From an uncultured Spirochaetaceae bacterium (GTDB lineage Bacteria; Spirochaetota; Spirochaetia; Treponematales; Treponemataceae): a stretch of 6,793 bases of DNA. The position numbers were made by a program, and so were the translations under genes. Shown in pieces: positions 1 through 6,498 of the stretch. The stretch lies in contig CACYDQ010000169.1 in NCBI GenBank assembly GCA_902773215.1, positions 1 to 6,793 of the forward strand, read 5' to 3'. How positions within the stretch are numbered: position 1 is the first letter of the stretch; each line of letters begins with the position of its first letter. The notes under the pieces were generated by a model that saw nothing but the letters and a program-made list of their open reading frames with translations, was not told where the DNA came from and did no database searches.

Positions 1-1
1 A

Positions 2-874
2 ATCCTTGAGGGGAGAACCCTCCGGAGCTTCGGCGTGATGAAGTGCTACCTGACGCTCTTCGTCATGCCCCCGAGCGCGGCGGCGGCGTGGAGTTTCATC
101 TGGACCGTCGCGACCAAATTCTTCATCCCCCAGTACCTAGAGAAGATTCGTATCATGCGGGTACGCGTGAAGCACGTTGACCACCCGCTGGACGGCAGGA
201 TTCCCTTTGACCCGGGGCTGCTGCCGGTCTACATGCGCTTCATCAATTTCTGGGTGGACACCATCGCGATGCTTGAGACCAAGTTCGGCGTGTGGAAGGG
301 GTCTCTTCTTGGGGCACGGCTCCTGCGTTACTTGAAGCTCGCCTACAGCTCCGCGTATGACATCTACTCGTACTGCATGACGACGACCAACCGTCCTCCC
401 TGCGATGTCAAGGGGATAAAGGCACTGCGCCGGGCCGACCCGCACTTTTTCTGCGTGCCCAGTTTGCACATCGCGATTTGCGTGCTGAACTACTTCTTTT
501 ACAAGAAGCTCTTCGCGGATTCCGACATAGACTTCACGGAGGGCGAGAAGGCCGCATGGCTCGCCGAGCTGAAAGATGAAGGCTTCGCCATAGGACGCTC
601 AGTCCTCTTCCTCAAGCAGCACTCGGTGAACTGCCTGCCCGCCGCGTTGTACATGATGTGCAGGATTACACCGGAGCTTTTTACGCCAGACGACGCGCGG
701 ATTTGTATATCCGGCCTCCTGCCCCCTGTGGAACATATCGCCCCAGAGGACAAGACGGAGATTACCGCCTACATCTCCTCGTTGTTCGACCTGCTGATGA
801 ACGACGCGGAGGGAGAAAAGGACTGGACGCTCCCGCTCAAGAACTGGCTGGACAGCTATCAGGCTTCCGTCTGA
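2..874 (+). CDS. PAP2/inositolphosphotransferase-like membrane protein (5' partial)
   Basis: The reading frame is open to the left edge with no stop before the first in-frame GTG/ATG at 35/38, and there is no clear ribosome binding site there, so the gene probably starts upstream. Counting from the GTG at 35, three degenerate motifs in order suggest the PAP2-like superfamily: TTTNRPP (about residues 117-122), VPSLHI with His145, and SVLFLKQHSVNC with His196. IPFDPGLLP (about 56-64) also resembles inositolphosphotransferase-type PAP2 proteins. Family knowledge: these enzymes hydrolyse or transfer phosphate on lipid head groups, using the third-motif His as nucleophile, positioned by an Asp four residues later. 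Here that position is Cys200, so activity may be altered or lost. Hydrophobic stretches are fewer than in classical six-helix PAP2 enzymes, although the N terminus is missing. The substrate is unknown. The gene ends 48 bases before the rpiA fusion on the same strand. Family assignment rests on short motifs only. Confidence 0.55.
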   Translation: MLEGRTLRSFGVMKCYLTLFVMPPSAAAAWSFIWTVATKFFIPQYLEKIRIMRVRVKHVDHPLDGRIPFDPGLLPVYMRFINFWVDTIAMLETKFGVWKGSLLGARLLRYLKLAYSSAYDIYSYCMTTTNRPPCDVKGIKALRRADPHFFCVPSLHIAICVLNYFFYKKLFADSDIDFTEGEKAAWLAELKDEGFAIGRSVLFLKQHSVNCLPAALYMMCRITPELFTPDDARICISGLLPPVEHIAPEDKTEITAYISSLFDLLMNDAEGEKDWTLPLKNWLDSYQASV

Positions 875-904
875 TTGTAAAAGTCTCCGCCTTTGCGGTA
901 TACT
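875..904 (+). promoter_or_regulatory. Possible sigma-70-type promoter before rpiA fusion
   Basis: TTGTAA (875-880, 4 of 6 matches to TTGACA) and TATACT (899-904, 5 of 6 to TATAAT) are separated by 18 bases in the short gap between the two + strand genes. A start about 7 bases downstream would fall on the AGGAG ribosome binding site, giving almost no leader. That makes this promoter doubtful; co-transcription with the upstream gene is the alternative. Confidence 0.25.
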
Positions 905-910
905 ACAGGT

Positions 911-915
911 AGGAG
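911..915 (+). promoter_or_regulatory. Ribosome binding site fixing the rpiA-fusion start
   Basis: AGGAG lies 7 bases before the ATG at 923. An in-frame TTG at 893 would add ten residues (RYTTGRRNY and the initiator) with no binding site before it and would overlap the promoter-like -35/-10 region, so the ATG at 923 is preferred. Confidence 0.8.
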
Positions 916-922
916 AAACTAT

Positions 923-2296
923 ATGTCGATTTCTAAGGACGAACAGAAGGTGCTTGCGGCACGGACCGCAGTGGACACCCTCATAAACGAAGGAAAGATA
1001 TTCAGCGGAATGAAGATTGGCTTGGGCACAGGCTCCACGGCAATGCCCGCGGTCAAGCGGGTCGCCGAGCGGATTGCGGACGGCACGCTCAAGGACATCA
1101 AGGCCGTCGCGACCAGCTTTCAGACCAGCCTCGCCTGCGAGGAGTACGGCATCCCGGTCTACACGCTCAACGACAAGGCAATCGGAGGCAGGCTTGACCT
1201 TGCCATAGACGGGGCGGACGAAATCGGCCCCGGCAACAGCCTCATCAAGGGAGGCGGGGCAGCTCTGCTCCGCGAGAAAATCACCGAGTACAATGCGGAC
1301 ACGCTCATCATCGTTGCGGACGAATCCAAGGTCGTCAAAAGCCACGGAACGGGCTTCGCCCTCCCGGTCGAAGTCATTCCGGAAGCCCGCCTGCCCGTAA
1401 CCCAGGCACTGAAGCAGCTTGGCGCGAGGCCCCGCCTGCGCGAGGGAGTCAGGAAAGCCGGGCCGGTCATCACCGACAACGGCAACATGATACTGGACTG
1501 CCTCTGGGAAAAGCCGGTCAACCCCGCCGAAATGGAGGACAAGATTGACGCGATTACCGGTGTGGTCGAGTGCGGTTTCTTCACAAAAGTCCGCCCCCGT
1601 GCCTTCGTCGCCCACTCCGACGGCTCCGTGGAAGAAAAGAAATTCAAGGCAGTCATATTTGACTTGGATGGAACCCTTCTGGACACGCTTGAGGATTTGA
1701 CGGACAGCTGCAATCAAGCACTGGGCCAGCTGGGCTATCCCGAACACACGATAGACGAAGTAAGACAGTTCGTGGGCAACGGGCTTGGTGTTATGATGGA
1801 AAAAGCCCTGCCGGACGGCAAAGCAAACCCTGACTACAACAAAGCTTTGGATAGTATGCGCGAGATTTATTCTCACAATTACCAGAACAAGACGAAAGCG
1901 TATTCCGGAGTGCTTGACCTGATTGAGAAGCTGAAAGACCGTGGTGTAAAAATGGCAATCGTCTCCAACAAACCAGATGTTCAGGTCAAGGAGCTCGCCG
2001 CGCTCTATTTCAAATCAATACCGCAGGAAGCGGCGATAGGTGAGAATGAGGCCGCAGGAATCCGGAGAAAACCTTTTCCCGACTCCGTATATACGGCCCT
2101 CAAGGCACTGGGAGAGGACAAGGACAACGCTGTCTATATCGGTGACTCCGATGTAGATATGGCAACCGCAAGGAACGCAGGTCTTCCCTGCATCAGCGTC
2201 AGCTGGGGCTTCCGGACCAGAGAGTTCCTGCAGGAAAAAGGGGCTGCCACGATAGTGAACAAGCCCGATGAAATTCCGTCCCTGCCGGGATTTTAG
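923..2296 (+). CDS. rpiA: Ribose-5-phosphate isomerase A fused to HAD phosphatase (Gph-type)
   Basis: This 457-residue protein has two complete enzymes in one frame. Residues 1 to about 240 are RpiA, which interconverts ribose 5-phosphate and ribulose 5-phosphate in the non-oxidative pentose phosphate pathway. Visible are the phosphate loop GLGTGST (33-39), DGADE (Asp96, Asp99) and IKGGGAALLREK with Lys109 and Glu118; these align with Asp81, Asp84, Lys94 and the general base Glu103 of E. coli RpiA. From about residue 243 a HAD domain begins: FDLDGT with nucleophile Asp247 and acid/base Asp249, SNKPD with Ser348, RRKPFPD with Lys383, and GDSDVD with Asp408/Asp412. The insert between motifs I and II fits a helical C1 cap, as in phosphoglycolate phosphatase. 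The linker is only a few residues. All catalytic positions of both halves are present, so both are probably active in the cytoplasm. The phosphatase substrate (2-phosphoglycolate or a sugar phosphate) is unproven. In E. coli gph lies beside rpe, which makes a functional link with pentose phosphates plausible. The HAD part has clearly lower G+C. Confidence 0.92.
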   Translation: MSISKDEQKVLAARTAVDTLINEGKIFSGMKIGLGTGSTAMPAVKRVAERIADGTLKDIKAVATSFQTSLACEEYGIPVYTLNDKAIGGRLDLAIDGADEIGPGNSLIKGGGAALLREKITEYNADTLIIVADESKVVKSHGTGFALPVEVIPEARLPVTQALKQLGARPRLREGVRKAGPVITDNGNMILDCLWEKPVNPAEMEDKIDAITGVVECGFFTKVRPRAFVAHSDGSVEEKKFKAVIFDLDGTLLDTLEDLTDSCNQALGQLGYPEHTIDEVRQFVGNGLGVMMEKALPDGKANPDYNKALDSMREIYSHNYQNKTKAYSGVLDLIEKLKDRGVKMAIVSNKPDVQVKELAALYFKSIPQEAAIGENEAAGIRRKPFPDSVYTALKALGEDKDNAVYIGDSDVDMATARNAGLPCISVSWGFRTREFLQEKGAATIVNKPDEIPSLPGF

Positions 2297-2303
2297 CAGC
2301 TCA

Positions 2304-2329
2304 ATATCCGCCCTACACCCGGCGGATAT
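2304..2329. terminator. Inverted repeat at convergent gene ends, possible bidirectional terminator
   Basis: ATATCCGCC (2304-2312) and GGCGGATAT (2321-2329) form a perfect 9-bp stem around an 8-base loop. The hairpin lies just after the rpiA-fusion stop and covers the last codons and stop of the CBS-ACT gene. The position between convergent genes suits a terminator for both, but neither side has a T-run, so it would be a weak or factor-assisted terminator, or an mRNA 3'-end stabiliser. Confidence 0.45.
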
Positions 2330-2957
2330 CCTCCAGTGTCCCCCCCGCGTCTGCGACAATGCTTTTCATGTCGTCAAGCTCTATCCCGGATGCGCGGAGC
2401 GTCACCTTGCGCTTGCCCGCGTCCTCCACGTCGGCGGTGACGAGGGAGACGATGTTACCGTTCTTGTCGGCGAGCGATTTGGAAATGACGCTCAGCGCAC
2501 CGGGCTTGTCGCCCATCACGAACGTCGCGCGGACACCGGCGTGCCTGGTGCCGAACATGCTGATGAAGGCCTTGAACAGGTCGCTCTCGGTGACGATTCC
2601 GACGACAAGCTCGTCCCGCTTGACGACGAGCGAGCCGATGTCGTAGTCCAGCATCAGTCGGGCAGCTTCTTCCACCGTCTCGTTCTCGCTGACCGTGACG
2701 ACCGGTGAGACCATCACCTTGCTGACCGTCATCTTGTTCAGAAGGTAGCTCAGCTCGAACATATCCAGCGTGGTCGCGTCGCTCGGGCCGGAATTCTTGA
2801 TGTCATTGCCCGTGATAATTCCGATGAGCTGCCCGGACTTGTCCAGAACGGGGAGCTTCGTTATATCGTTCTTCATCATCAGGTCCTTGGCCTCGGGCAG
2901 GGTCCTGTCCCCCGTTATCGTGATGGGGTTCCTTGTCATAACGTCTTTTACCAGCAT
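2313..2957 (-). CDS. CBS-pair and ACT-domain protein (AcuB-like), putative sensor
   Basis: This 214-residue soluble protein has two CBS repeats followed by an ACT domain. CBS1 covers about residues 1-57, beginning with VKDVMTRNPITI and containing KLPVLDKSGQLIGIIT. CBS2 covers about 78-135, with VSKVMVSPVVTV and GSLVVKRDELVVGIVTESDL. The ACT domain covers about 141-212, with GDKPGALSVISKSLADKNG. Family knowledge: CBS pairs bind adenosine nucleotides such as AMP or ATP, and ACT domains often bind amino acids; the same architecture is seen in AcuB-type proteins. It has no catalytic domain. The start is supported by AGGAGG (2965-2970) 7 bases before the ATG. It lies 29 bases downstream of livF on the same strand, so it is probably the last gene of the importer operon. 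I infer a role in sensing energy state and/or branched-chain amino acids, possibly adjusting transport or metabolism; the actual partner is unknown. The acuB name is not applied because acetoin use is not indicated here. Confidence 0.88.
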   Translation of the reverse strand: MLVKDVMTRNPITITGDRTLPEAKDLMMKNDITKLPVLDKSGQLIGIITGNDIKNSGPSDATTLDMFELSYLLNKMTVSKVMVSPVVTVSENETVEEAARLMLDYDIGSLVVKRDELVVGIVTESDLFKAFISMFGTRHAGVRATFVMGDKPGALSVISKSLADKNGNIVSLVTADVEDAGKRKVTLRASGIELDDMKSIVADAGGTLEDIRRV

Positions 2958-2986
2958 AGCGATTCCTCCTGTCTCCTGCTATTCTC

Positions 2987-3697
2987 TCAGCCGCCCAGAT
3001 AGGCGGACTTCACGGCCTCGTCCGAAATCAAGTCGCGGGCCGCCCCCTCCTTCGTGATGCTGCCGGTCTCAAGGATGTAGGCACGGCTTGCAATGGAAAG
3101 GGCCTTGTATGCATTCTGCTCAACGAGGAGGACAGTCGTGCCCGCCTTGTTGATTTCCTGTATAATCCTGAAAATCTCGTCCACCAGAATCGGAGCAAGC
3201 CCCATGCTCGGCTCATCCAGAAGCAGGAGCGAGGGCCCCGCCATAAGGCTCCGTCCCATCGCGAGCATCTGCTGCTCACCGCCGGAAAGGGTCGCCGCCT
3301 CCTGACGCGACCGCTCCTTGAGCCGAGGAAAGAGAGCGAAGACTTTCTCCATGTCCTGCTTTATGCCGGCCTTATCCCTGCGCAGGAAGGCACCCAGCTC
3401 CAGGTTCTCGCGGACACTCATGTTGGCAAACACCCGCCGCCCTTCCGGGACCTGCACCAAGCCCAACCCCACTATCTTGTCGGCACTCATAGCGGAGATA
3501 TCCTTGCCGTTAAAAGAGACGGAACCCGCGGCCTTCCTGATGATGCCGCTCAGGCTGTGCAGGGTCGTCGTCTTGCCCGCCCCGTTCGATCCAATCAGGC
3601 TGATTATCTCGCCCTGCTCCACCGAAAACGATATGCCCTTCAGGGCCTTTATCGCGCCGTAAGAGACCTCAAGGCCCTTCACTTCCAGCATGCTCAT
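2987..3697 (-). CDS. livF: Branched-chain amino acid ABC transporter ATP-binding protein LivF
   Basis: This is one of the two cytoplasmic ATPases that power uptake of leucine, isoleucine and valine (or related substrates) through LivH/LivM. It has 236 residues, the usual length for LivF. Motifs in order are Walker A GSNGAGKT (36-43), Q-loop Gln82 in VQVPEGR, signature LSGGEQQ (137-143), and Walker B LLLLDE ending at Asp161/Glu162. At the switch position LVEQN has Gln194 where most ABC ATPases have His; this is normal for LivF. The ATG at 3697 overlaps the livG stop as ATGA and has GGGAGG (3704-3709) 6 bases upstream, so translation is probably coupled to livG. The frame stays open further upstream, but that extension overlaps livG and has no homologous sequence. 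A second ATG at 3691 (MLEV) would shorten it by two residues. Confidence 0.95.
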   Translation of the reverse strand: MSMLEVKGLEVSYGAIKALKGISFSVEQGEIISLIGSNGAGKTTTLHSLSGIIRKAAGSVSFNGKDISAMSADKIVGLGLVQVPEGRRVFANMSVRENLELGAFLRRDKAGIKQDMEKVFALFPRLKERSRQEAATLSGGEQQMLAMGRSLMAGPSLLLLDEPSMGLAPILVDEIFRIIQEINKAGTTVLLVEQNAYKALSIASRAYILETGSITKEGAARDLISDEAVKSAYLGG

Positions 3698-4509
3698 GAC
3701 GCGCCTCCCTTGCCGCCCTCGAATCCCGAGCCCAGGTATGCCGTGACGACATCCTCGTTGTTCTGGATTTCCTCCGGCAGCCCGCTCGCGATGACGCGGC
3801 CATAGTTCAGCACCATCAGCCGCTCGCAGATGCCCATGACGAGCTTCATGTCGTGCTCGATGAGCAGTATCGTCAGGTTGAACTCCTTGCGGATGAACGA
3901 GATAAGATCCATCAGCTCGCCCGTCTCCTGCCCGTTCATTCCGGCGGCAGGCTCGTCCAAAAGCAGCAGCTTGGGCTCGCTCGCAAGCGCACGGCAAATC
4001 TCAAGCTTGCGCTGCTCGCCGTAGGGAAGGTTGCGGGCTAGCTCCCCCTTGAGGCCGTCTATATGGAAGAGAGACAGAAGGCTTCCCGCCTTCTCCTGCA
4101 TCAGCTTCTCGTCGCGGCGGAATTTCCGGCTGCGGAATTCCACATCGAGCGGGCCCGCCGTCCGCTTCTGGTGCAGGGCAACCTTGACGTTCTCTTCGAC
4201 GGTCATGGAACCGAAGAGCCTGATGTTCTGGAATGTCCTCGCTATGCCTATGCGGTTCAGCTGGGCAGGGTTCTTGCCGCTCGTCACCAAGAGCTTGCCG
4301 TCCCTGTCCACGAAGGTAATCGTCCCCTCGGTCGGCTTGTACACGCCCGACAGCATGTTGAACACGGTGGTCTTGCCCGCCCCGTTCGGGCCGATAAGCC
4401 CGACCAGCTCTCCCGCATACAAGTCAAGGTTGAACGAGGAGACGGCCCGGAGCCCGCCGAACTGAATCGATATGTCCTTTGCACGAAGGAGCAGTTCTCT
4501 TTCTGCCAT
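3694..4509 (-). CDS. livG: Branched-chain amino acid ABC transporter ATP-binding protein LivG
   Basis: This is the second ATPase of the importer, pairing with LivF. It has 271 residues. Walker A is GPNGAGKT (40-47), the Q-loop is RTFQNIRLF with Gln94, and the signature is the LivG form LPYGEQRKLE (161-170) rather than LSGGQ. Walker B is LLLLDEP with Asp185/Glu186, followed by AAGMN, and the switch His219 lies in LLIEHDMKLVM. The LivG-specific insert between Walker A and the signature (about 63-135) is present. The ATG at 4509 follows AAGGAGG (4516-4522) by 6 bases. A longer frame to 4569 would extend into livM and looks spurious. Only one base separates the start from the livM stop, and the stop overlaps livF by four bases. 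The last ten or so residues are rich in Gly and Ser and probably form a loose tail. Confidence 0.95.
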   Translation of the reverse strand: MAERELLLRAKDISIQFGGLRAVSSFNLDLYAGELVGLIGPNGAGKTTVFNMLSGVYKPTEGTITFVDRDGKLLVTSGKNPAQLNRIGIARTFQNIRLFGSMTVEENVKVALHQKRTAGPLDVEFRSRKFRRDEKLMQEKAGSLLSLFHIDGLKGELARNLPYGEQRKLEICRALASEPKLLLLDEPAAGMNGQETGELMDLISFIRKEFNLTILLIEHDMKLVMGICERLMVLNYGRVIASGLPEEIQNNEDVVTAYLGSGFEGGKGGAS

Positions 4510-4510
4510 A

Positions 4511-5518
4511 TTAGGCCTCCTTCCTGAAGCGTGCGAGCAAGTTCCTGCAGAATGCGGGGGTTTTCTCATACAGCGACGTAAAGCTGATTTCTTTAGTGCC
4601 GAGCAGCCCCTGCGGCCTGAAGAGCATCATCAGGATAAGCAGGACGGGGTAAATCAGGAGCCTGTAGTCCTTGAGGATGCGCAATGCCTCCTGCAGGATT
4701 GTCAGCGAGAATGCCGCGATGACCGAGCCGGTGACGCTGCCCATACCGCCGAAGACAACGTAAATCAAATCGTTTATGGAAGCATTGAAGTCAAACTGCT
4801 TGGGCTGAATGAAGCCCAGGAAGGGTGCGTACAGGCCGCCCGCCACGCCCGCGATAAACGAGGCGATAACGAATCCTATCATCTTGTAGCGGAAGACCGA
4901 GATGCCGTTGCTCCGCGCCGCAATCTCGTCCTCACGGACGGCGAGGATTGCCCTGCCGTATGTCGAGCGGATGAAGTTGTGCAGGAGGATGATAATCAGA
5001 ATCAGCGTCCCGATGATGGCGAGGTAGGAGAGCATTGCCCCATGCTCCAGCGAGGTCGTCAGTATCGTGCTGAACTGCTTGCCGTTGGGTCCGCCGGTCA
5101 GGTCCTTTAAGTTCACCAGGAAAACCCGGATTATCTCACCGAACGCAAGCGTGACGATGGCAAGGTAGTCACCCTCCAGCTTCAAGGTCGGAAAGCCAAT
5201 CAGGAAGCCCGCAAAGGCGGCGACCAAGGCCGCCAGCAGGATGCTCAGCGGCAGGGGAATGCCAACGCTCTCGGTCAGGGCGATGACGGTATAGGCACCG
5301 ATGGCCTCGAAGCCCGCCTGCCCGAGCGAGAGCTGGCCGGTAATTCCCGCAATCACGTTGACGGAAATCGCCATTATCGCGTTCAGCCCGCCCAGGGTCA
5401 ATATCTGGGCGGAATACGCGTCGATTACCCCGGCCTCAATAAGGACGGCGGGAATCAGAAGGCACGCAAGGGCTATGGCCCCCAAAAGGATAAAGTTCCT
5501 CAAGTTCTTGTCTTTCAT
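4511..5518 (-). CDS. livM: Branched-chain amino acid ABC transporter permease LivM
   Basis: This inner-membrane permease, with LivH, forms the translocation channel. It has 335 residues, typical of LivM proteins outside the enterobacteria (E. coli LivM is longer). Multiple hydrophobic segments are visible, for example about 9-29, 38-58, 90-112, 162-182, 212-232 and 286-301. Family hallmarks include GQLSLGQAGFEAIGAY (61-76), TLKLEGDYLAIVTLAFGEI (111-129), LTGGPNGK (140-147), the probable ATPase-coupling loop GRAILAVREDEIAARSNGI (188-206), and FGGMGSVTGSVIAA (257-269). The ATG at 5518 follows a GGGAGGGG run (5521-5528). The tail end of that run overlaps the livH stop codon, so livM initiation sits within nine bases of livH termination and is likely coupled to it. 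The last 25 residues are charged and likely cytoplasmic. Confidence 0.95.
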   Translation of the reverse strand: MKDKNLRNFILLGAIALACLLIPAVLIEAGVIDAYSAQILTLGGLNAIMAISVNVIAGITGQLSLGQAGFEAIGAYTVIALTESVGIPLPLSILLAALVAAFAGFLIGFPTLKLEGDYLAIVTLAFGEIIRVFLVNLKDLTGGPNGKQFSTILTTSLEHGAMLSYLAIIGTLILIIILLHNFIRSTYGRAILAVREDEIAARSNGISVFRYKMIGFVIASFIAGVAGGLYAPFLGFIQPKQFDFNASINDLIYVVFGGMGSVTGSVIAAFSLTILQEALRILKDYRLLIYPVLLILMMLFRPQGLLGTKEISFTSLYEKTPAFCRNLLARFRKEA

Positions 5519-5527
5519 ATCCCCTCC

Positions 5528-6439
5528 CTAGACCTTGACGACCTGTTTCTTGCCGAGGAGCCCGGTCGGCTTGACGAGCAGGATGGCAATGAGGATGCAG
5601 TAGGAGATGGCGTCTGCGTACTGGGACGAGACGTAGGCCTTTGCCATTGTCTCCGCAATACCGAGGATTACGCCGCCGACCATCGCGCCGGGCACGGAGC
5701 CGATTCCGCCCAAGACTGCCGCGACGAACGCCTTGAGCCCGGGAATGTAGCCCATCGTCGGATCAATCTGCGGGTAGGCGCTCGCATACAGGACCCCGCC
5801 CGCCCCCGCCAGGACGGAACCGATGACGAAGGTTATCGTTATCGTGTTGTTCACGCTGATTCCCATCAGGCTGGCCGCTCCCATGTCGTAGCTGACCGCC
5901 CGCATCGCCTTGCCCGTCCGCGTGTAGTTTATGAGCAGGTTCAAGGCCAGCATCAGCAGGACCGAGGCGATGATGACCAGAATCTGGATGTCGGAGATGG
6001 ACACAAGCCCTCCCGGGTAAGAAGCCGTCACCAGCGTGTGGTTCACGGACGGCATGACCGGGTAAGGGCGCGGGTCGGGCCCCACGAAGGGCAGGACGCG
6101 CATCAGGTTCTGCAGGATGAGCTCCACCGCAATCGCCGTAATCAGGGAATTCAGCCGGGGCGAGTTCCGGAGCGGCCTGTAGGCGCAGCGCTCAATCAAA
6201 ATGCTCAGCAGGGCGCAGACGAGCATGGCCACCGCGAATGCACAGGAAAGGCCAAAGGGCGTTGTCCCCATGGCGCGGAGGACGAAATAGCCCGTGTAGG
6301 CCCCCACCATCATCACGTCACCGTGCGCGAAGTTTATGAGCTTCACGATTCCGTAGACCATCGTGTAGCCAAGGGCAATCAGGGCATAGATGCTGCCCAG
6401 CGACAGGCCGTTGACCAGCTGCTTCAAAAAGATGTCCAA
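5528..6439 (-). CDS. livH: Branched-chain amino acid ABC transporter permease LivH
   Basis: This is the partner permease of LivM and the first gene of the importer cluster. The preferred start is TTG at 6439, giving 303 residues beginning MDIFLKQLVNGLSLGSIYAL. This matches the usual LivH N terminus and is preceded by GGAGG (6445-6449) at 5 bases. An upstream in-frame ATG at 6469 would add ten residues but has no binding site and lies inside the terminator-like stem. Family features are GYTMVYGIVKLINFAHGD (24-41), the IERCAYRPLR segment (82-91), the coupling loop GKAMRAVSYDMGAASLMGI (176-194), and VLGGIGSVPGAMVGG (242-256). Eight or so hydrophobic segments are visible, and the end LVKPTGLLGK is typical. 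No substrate-binding protein gene is adjacent, so the importer must use one encoded elsewhere. Confidence 0.94.
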   Translation of the reverse strand: MDIFLKQLVNGLSLGSIYALIALGYTMVYGIVKLINFAHGDVMMVGAYTGYFVLRAMGTTPFGLSCAFAVAMLVCALLSILIERCAYRPLRNSPRLNSLITAIAVELILQNLMRVLPFVGPDPRPYPVMPSVNHTLVTASYPGGLVSISDIQILVIIASVLLMLALNLLINYTRTGKAMRAVSYDMGAASLMGISVNNTITITFVIGSVLAGAGGVLYASAYPQIDPTMGYIPGLKAFVAAVLGGIGSVPGAMVGGVILGIAETMAKAYVSSQYADAISYCILIAILLVKPTGLLGKKQVVKV

Positions 6440-6444
6440 AGTGG

Positions 6445-6449
6445 CCTCC
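6445..6449 (-). promoter_or_regulatory. Ribosome binding site of livH (decides TTG start)
   Basis: GGAGG on the minus strand lies 5 bases before TTG at 6439. It is the only good Shine-Dalgarno match near the 5' end of livH and lies inside the longer frame that would start at ATG 6469, arguing for the shorter protein. Confidence 0.75.
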
Positions 6450-6498
6450 AAAACAGAAAAAGGGGGCATACCGCCGACATAACGATATGCACCCCCTT
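6450..6498 (-). terminator. Hairpin with T-run between promoter candidate and livH: terminator or attenuator
   Basis: On the minus strand, AAGGGGGTGCATA (6498-6486) can pair with TATGCCCCCTT (6470-6460) around a 15-base loop, with one bulged T and one G-T pair in the register I favour. TTTTT (6461-6457) follows and overlaps the foot of the stem, then CTG and TTTT (6453-6450). This has the form of an intrinsic terminator. It lies 68 bases after the stop of the upstream minus-strand gene, and ends just before the livH binding site. It may end the upstream transcript, act as an attenuator for the liv operon, or both. Confidence 0.65.

Noticed and set aside
599..1876. A 425-codon open frame on the minus strand opposite the PAP2-like gene and rpiA.
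   Set aside because: It is antisense to well-supported coding sequence, resembles no family, has no ribosome binding site, and is expected by chance in GC-rich codons.
3191..3195. Gln instead of His at the switch position of LivF as a possible defect.
   Set aside because: LivF proteins normally have VEQN at this site, so this is a family feature; the coordinates mark the approximate region only.
3698..3997. 100-residue N-terminal extension of LivF.
   Set aside because: It lies wholly over livG in another frame, has composition typical of a shadow frame, and the ATGA-overlap start at 3697 has a good binding site and gives the family length.
4510..4569. 20-residue N-terminal extension of LivG.
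   Set aside because: It overlaps the end of livM, while the start at 4509 has AAGGAGG at the right distance and fits the family N terminus.
4472..5110. Plus-strand open frame of 212 codons, and similar ones at 4063-4527 and 6038-6541.
   Set aside because: They are antisense to livG, livM and livH and show no recognisable domain or binding site; the long frames reflect codon bias of the real genes.
6424..6480. An 18-residue leader ORF starting at ATG 6480 on the minus strand, overlapping the hairpin and the livH start.
   Set aside because: Its only purine-rich upstream sequence is the 5' arm of the hairpin, 12 bases away, and it has no run of Leu, Ile or Val codons that would suit attenuation.
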